Below, piece after piece: positions 61,415 through 64,000 of a DNA stretch of 64,000 nucleotides (the first letter of the stretch is position 1; each line of letters begins with the position of its first letter). This DNA comes from CAWDDA01 sp963813345 (lineage in GTDB: Bacteria > Acidobacteriota > Blastocatellia > RBC074). A program made the position numbers and the translations under genes. The notes below the pieces were generated by a model, which saw only the letters and a list, made by a program, of their open reading frames with translations, did not search any database and was not told the origin of the DNA. The stretch covers positions 62,001 to 126,000 of the forward strand of contig CAWEYR010000019.1 of assembly GCA_963813345.1 (NCBI GenBank). The letters run 5' to 3'.

Positions 61415-61443
61415 AAGAGGGGTCCTGGGGGTATGGGACGTCG

Positions 61444-61556
61444 CCTGGGACGCAGGCCTCCAGCCTGCCACGAGCCGCGAAGCGTGCGAGTATTCAGCAC
61501 AAGGACTGCACCACGACTCGAACGCTTCGCGGCTCGTGGCCGGCCGGAGGCCGCCT
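61444..61556 (+). repeat. Hairpin repeat, ACGAGCCGCGAAGCGTGCGA family
   Basis: CCTGGGACGCAGGCCTCCAG and CACGAGCCGCGAAGCGTGCG on the left; CGAACGCTTCGCGGCTCGTG and GCCGGCCGGAGGCCGCC on the right. The loop is about 25 bases. It lies between the M16-like gene and hppA and matches the 47.7 kb copy closely in the GCGAAGCG core. Confidence 0.88.
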
Positions 61557-61661
61557 GACCCCCGACCGCCTGAACCCTAACCCGGCTTCCCCTGTACCCT
61601 CGCTTCGGTCTATAATTCACGACTTTGAATCCTAATCAACGATTGAGGCACCAGTAATAAT

Positions 61662-64000
61662 ATGTTACGTAAACTTGGCGCTAGTATTGCGCTTTTGATG
61701 GTCACCCCTGTCCTGATCCTCGCCCAGGAACCTGCTCCTCACGGCGGCGGCGAGGCGAACCTTAGGCTGCCGGACCTGGCTCAGGTGGATTTTCTTGGCA
61801 TCGATGGACGTTCGCTTCTACTCATCGGAATCGCGGTATGCGTTCTCGGACTGCTGTTTGGGCTGGCGACCTATATGCAGCTCAAGAAGTTGCCCGTACA
61901 CCGGTCGATGCGCGAGATCTCCGAGCTGATCTACGAGACGTGTAAGACCTACCTGATCACGCAGGGCAAATTCATCCTCATTCTCGAAGCATTCATTGCT
62001 GTCATTATCGTTCTCTATTTCGGAGTGCTCCTCAAGTTTGAGGCAGCACGCGTGCTCATCATTCTATTCTTCAGTCTGGTAGGCATCCTTGGCAGTTATG
62101 GTGTTGCGTGGTTTGGAATCCGAGTCAACACATTCGCGAATTCGCGGACGGCGTTTGCGAGCCTCGGGGGAAGGCCTTATCCACTTTACGCAATTCCTCT
62201 AAAGGCCGGAATGAGCATCGGAATGATGCTCATTTCAGTAGAGCTTCTGATAATGCTCTGCATCCTGCTCTTTGTACCCGGTGATTATGCGGGAGCGTGT
62301 TTTATCGGATTTGCGATCGGAGAATCGCTCGGTGCGGCTGCGTTGCGTATTGCCGGCGGGATTTTCACAAAGATCGCCGACATCGGGTCTGACTTGATGA
62401 AGATTGTCTTCAAGATCAAGGAAGACGACGCGCGCAACCCGGGTGTCATTGCCGATTGTACCGGTGACAATGCGGGCGATTCGGTTGGTCCGAGCGCGGA
62501 TGGCTTTGAAACTTACGGTGTGACCGGCGTAGCTCTGATATCGTTCATTCTGCTTGCCGTCAACGAGAAGGTTGCGGGCCCCGCCTACCAGGTTATCCAG
62601 GTTCAGTTGCTCGTCTGGATTTTCGTGATGCGTATCATGATGGTGATTGCCTCTGGCGCGTCATATTTCATCAATGAAGCTGTGGCGAAAGCCCGATACG
62701 GCAAAGCTTCTGAAATGAACTTCGAAACGCCTTTGACGACTCTCGTCTGGCTGACGTCGGTCATTTCAATCGGTCTTACCTACGTAGTCTCTTATCTGAT
62801 CATCCCGGAGCTGGCTGGTGACGGGACTCTCTGGTGGAAGCTCTCGACGATCATCTCCTGTGGGACGCTCGCCGGTGCGGTAATTCCAGAGCTCGTCAAG
62901 ATCTTTACCTCAACCAATTCGGCCCACGTAAAAGAGGTTGTGACGTCGTCGAGAGAAGGCGGTCCCTCGCTCAACATTCTTTCCGGCCTCGTGGCTGGAA
63001 ACTTTTCGGCTTACTGGATCGGGGTCGGTATCGTCGTCCTCATGTCGATCGCATATGCGTTCAGCCTGATGGGAGTCGGCGCGCTGATGATAGCGCCCGC
63101 GGTCTTTGCTTTCGGGCTTGTCGCATTCGGATTCCTGGGCATGGGTCCGGTAACGATCGCTGTCGATTCGTACGGCCCGGTCACCGACAATGCGCAGTCG
63201 GTCTATGAGCTGTCGTTGATTGAACAGCAGCCAAACGTTATCGAAGAGGTGAAGCGCGAGCACAATATGCTGGTCAGCTTTGACCGAGCAAAACATATGC
63301 TCGAAGAGAACGACGGCGCAGGCAATACTTTCAAAGCGACCGCAAAACCCGTATTGATCGGCACGGCCGTCGTCGGGGCGACAACCATGATCTTTTCGAT
63401 CATCGTGCTCCTGACTGAAGGGCTGACGGTCAACGTCGAAAAGCTTTCGCTTCTGCACGCGCCATTTCTGTTGGGATTGATCAGCGGTGGAGCGATTATC
63501 TACTGGTTTACAGGGGCGTCGATGCAGGCGGTGACAACGGGAGCATACCGCGCGGTTCAGTTCATCAAGGCCAATATCAAGCTTGAAGGTGTTGAGAAGG
63601 CATCGGTGGCTGACAGCAAAAAGGTGGTCGAAATCTGCACTCAGTATGCTCAGCGAGGTATGTTCAACATTTTTTTGACCGTCTTCTTTTCGACCCTCGC
63701 GTTCGCTTTTGTCGAGGAATATTTCTTTATCGGCTATCTGATCTCGATTGCAATCTTCGGACTTTACCAGGCGATCTTTATGGCGAATGCCGGTGGCGCC
63801 TGGGACAACGCGAAGAAGATTGTCGAAGTTGAGCTCAAGCAGAAGGGCACTGACCTGCATGCGGCGACGGTTGTGGGCGATACCGTGGGTGATCCTTTCA
63901 AGGACACCTCTTCAGTTGCTTTGAACCCTATTATCAAGTTTACGACTCTTTTTGGTTTGCTGGCTGTTGAACTGGCTGTGCAGCTGCGTCATACGGGCGC
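61662..64000 (+). CDS. hppA: Membrane-bound pyrophosphatase, K+-independent type (partial)
   Basis: At least 779 codons from ATG 61662, open to the window end. A cleavable signal-like N-terminus (ALLMVTPVLILAQEPAPHGG) precedes the first helices, unusual but known in bacterial HPPases. Core motifs: FTKIADIGSDLMKIVFKIKE, EDDARNPGVIADCTGDNAGD, DSVGPSADGFETYG, and the cation-selectivity segment GNTFKATAK, where K replaces the A of K+-dependent enzymes. It couples PPi hydrolysis to proton (possibly sodium) transport across the inner membrane. The last helices and the C-terminal GDPF-type motif (VVGDTVGDPFKDTSS) are near the edge. Confidence 0.95.
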   Translation, partial: MLRKLGASIALLMVTPVLILAQEPAPHGGGEANLRLPDLAQVDFLGIDGRSLLLIGIAVCVLGLLFGLATYMQLKKLPVHRSMREISELIYETCKTYLITQGKFILILEAFIAVIIVLYFGVLLKFEAARVLIILFFSLVGILGSYGVAWFGIRVNTFANSRTAFASLGGRPYPLYAIPLKAGMSIGMMLISVELLIMLCILLFVPGDYAGACFIGFAIGESLGAAALRIAGGIFTKIADIGSDLMKIVFKIKEDDARNPGVIADCTGDNAGDSVGPSADGFETYGVTGVALISFILLAVNEKVAGPAYQVIQVQLLVWIFVMRIMMVIASGASYFINEAVAKARYGKASEMNFETPLTTLVWLTSVISIGLTYVVSYLIIPELAGDGTLWWKLSTIISCGTLAGAVIPELVKIFTSTNSAHVKEVVTSSREGGPSLNILSGLVAGNFSAYWIGVGIVVLMSIAYAFSLMGVGALMIAPAVFAFGLVAFGFLGMGPVTIAVDSYGPVTDNAQSVYELSLIEQQPNVIEEVKREHNMLVSFDRAKHMLEENDGAGNTFKATAKPVLIGTAVVGATTMIFSIIVLLTEGLTVNVEKLSLLHAPFLLGLISGGAIIYWFTGASMQAVTTGAYRAVQFIKANIKLEGVEKASVADSKKVVEICTQYAQRGMFNIFLTVFFSTLAFAFVEEYFFIGYLISIAIFGLYQAIFMANAGGAWDNAKKIVEVELKQKGTDLHAATVVGDTVGDPFKDTSSVALNPIIKFTTLFGLLAVELAVQLRHTG

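Overview
This 64 kb window looks like chromosomal DNA from a soil-type Acidobacteriota, most likely class Blastocatellia. That assignment is inferred from moderate-to-high GC, a Gram-negative envelope gene set (complete Tol-Pal system), acidobacterial-style gene content, and dense intergenic hairpin repeats of several families. No marker comparison could be run. The window is origin-proximal: it holds dnaA, a DnaA-box-rich dnaA-dnaN intergenic region, dnaN, the rpmH-rnpA-yidD-yidC-jag-mnmE-mnmG-rsmG block, a perfect parS palindrome and parAB.

Layout. 0-2 kb: two MacB/FtsX-type ABC permeases on the minus strand, one cut by the window edge. 2-4.2 kb: ATP synthase beta and epsilon genes away from the rest of the operon. 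4.2-10.4 kb: a small secreted protein, then tolQ-tolR-tolA-like-tolB-pal-cpoB. 10.4-17.3 kb: class V aminotransferase, metallo-beta-lactamase-fold hydrolase, and a tight operon of radical SAM protein, diacylglycerol-type glycosyltransferase, SDR and PAP2 phosphatase, then a GNAT protein. 17.3-18.8 kb: tRNA-Val(CAC), deoC and a Fur-family regulator. 19-22 kb: dnaA-oriC-dnaN. 22-27.6 kb: minus-strand genes including a zinc-ribbon/PH/large-domain membrane fusion, an alpha/beta hydrolase, an alkaline-phosphatase-fold protein, pdxJ and a GT2 glycosyltransferase. 27.7-38.8 kb: xseB, a prenyl diphosphate synthase, the rpmH-to-parB block and a bactofilin. 38.8-43.5 kb: an FHA-GAF-AAA sigma-54 activator, divergent from a C25 (gingipain-type) peptidase.

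43.6-58.4 kb is the most interesting part. Minus-strand genes for the three subunits of a molybdenum hydroxylase (xanthine dehydrogenase family) are split into two blocks by a plus-strand sugar cluster: GH51 arabinofuranosidase, lipoprotein sugar-binding protein, double-domain ABC ATPase, permease, GalT-like uridylyltransferase, IMPase-family phosphatase, a GHMP kinase resembling plant L-arabinokinase rather than classical galactokinase, GalE-like epimerase and aldose 1-epimerase. This set could take arabinan through free L-arabinose and arabinose-1-phosphate to UDP-sugars, a Leloir-style route for a pentose. The last 5.5 kb hold a two-domain M16-fold protein lacking zinc-binding motifs and the start of a membrane pyrophosphatase.

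Many genes (about a dozen) carry single-base frameshifts whose reading frames resume with intact conserved motifs. They concentrate in the accessory half. I annotate these as single spanning loci and give the break points. Sequencing or assembly error is my first reading; real decay cannot be excluded from one sequence. Hairpin repeats lie in most intergenic gaps and often supply codons to the ends of neighbouring genes.
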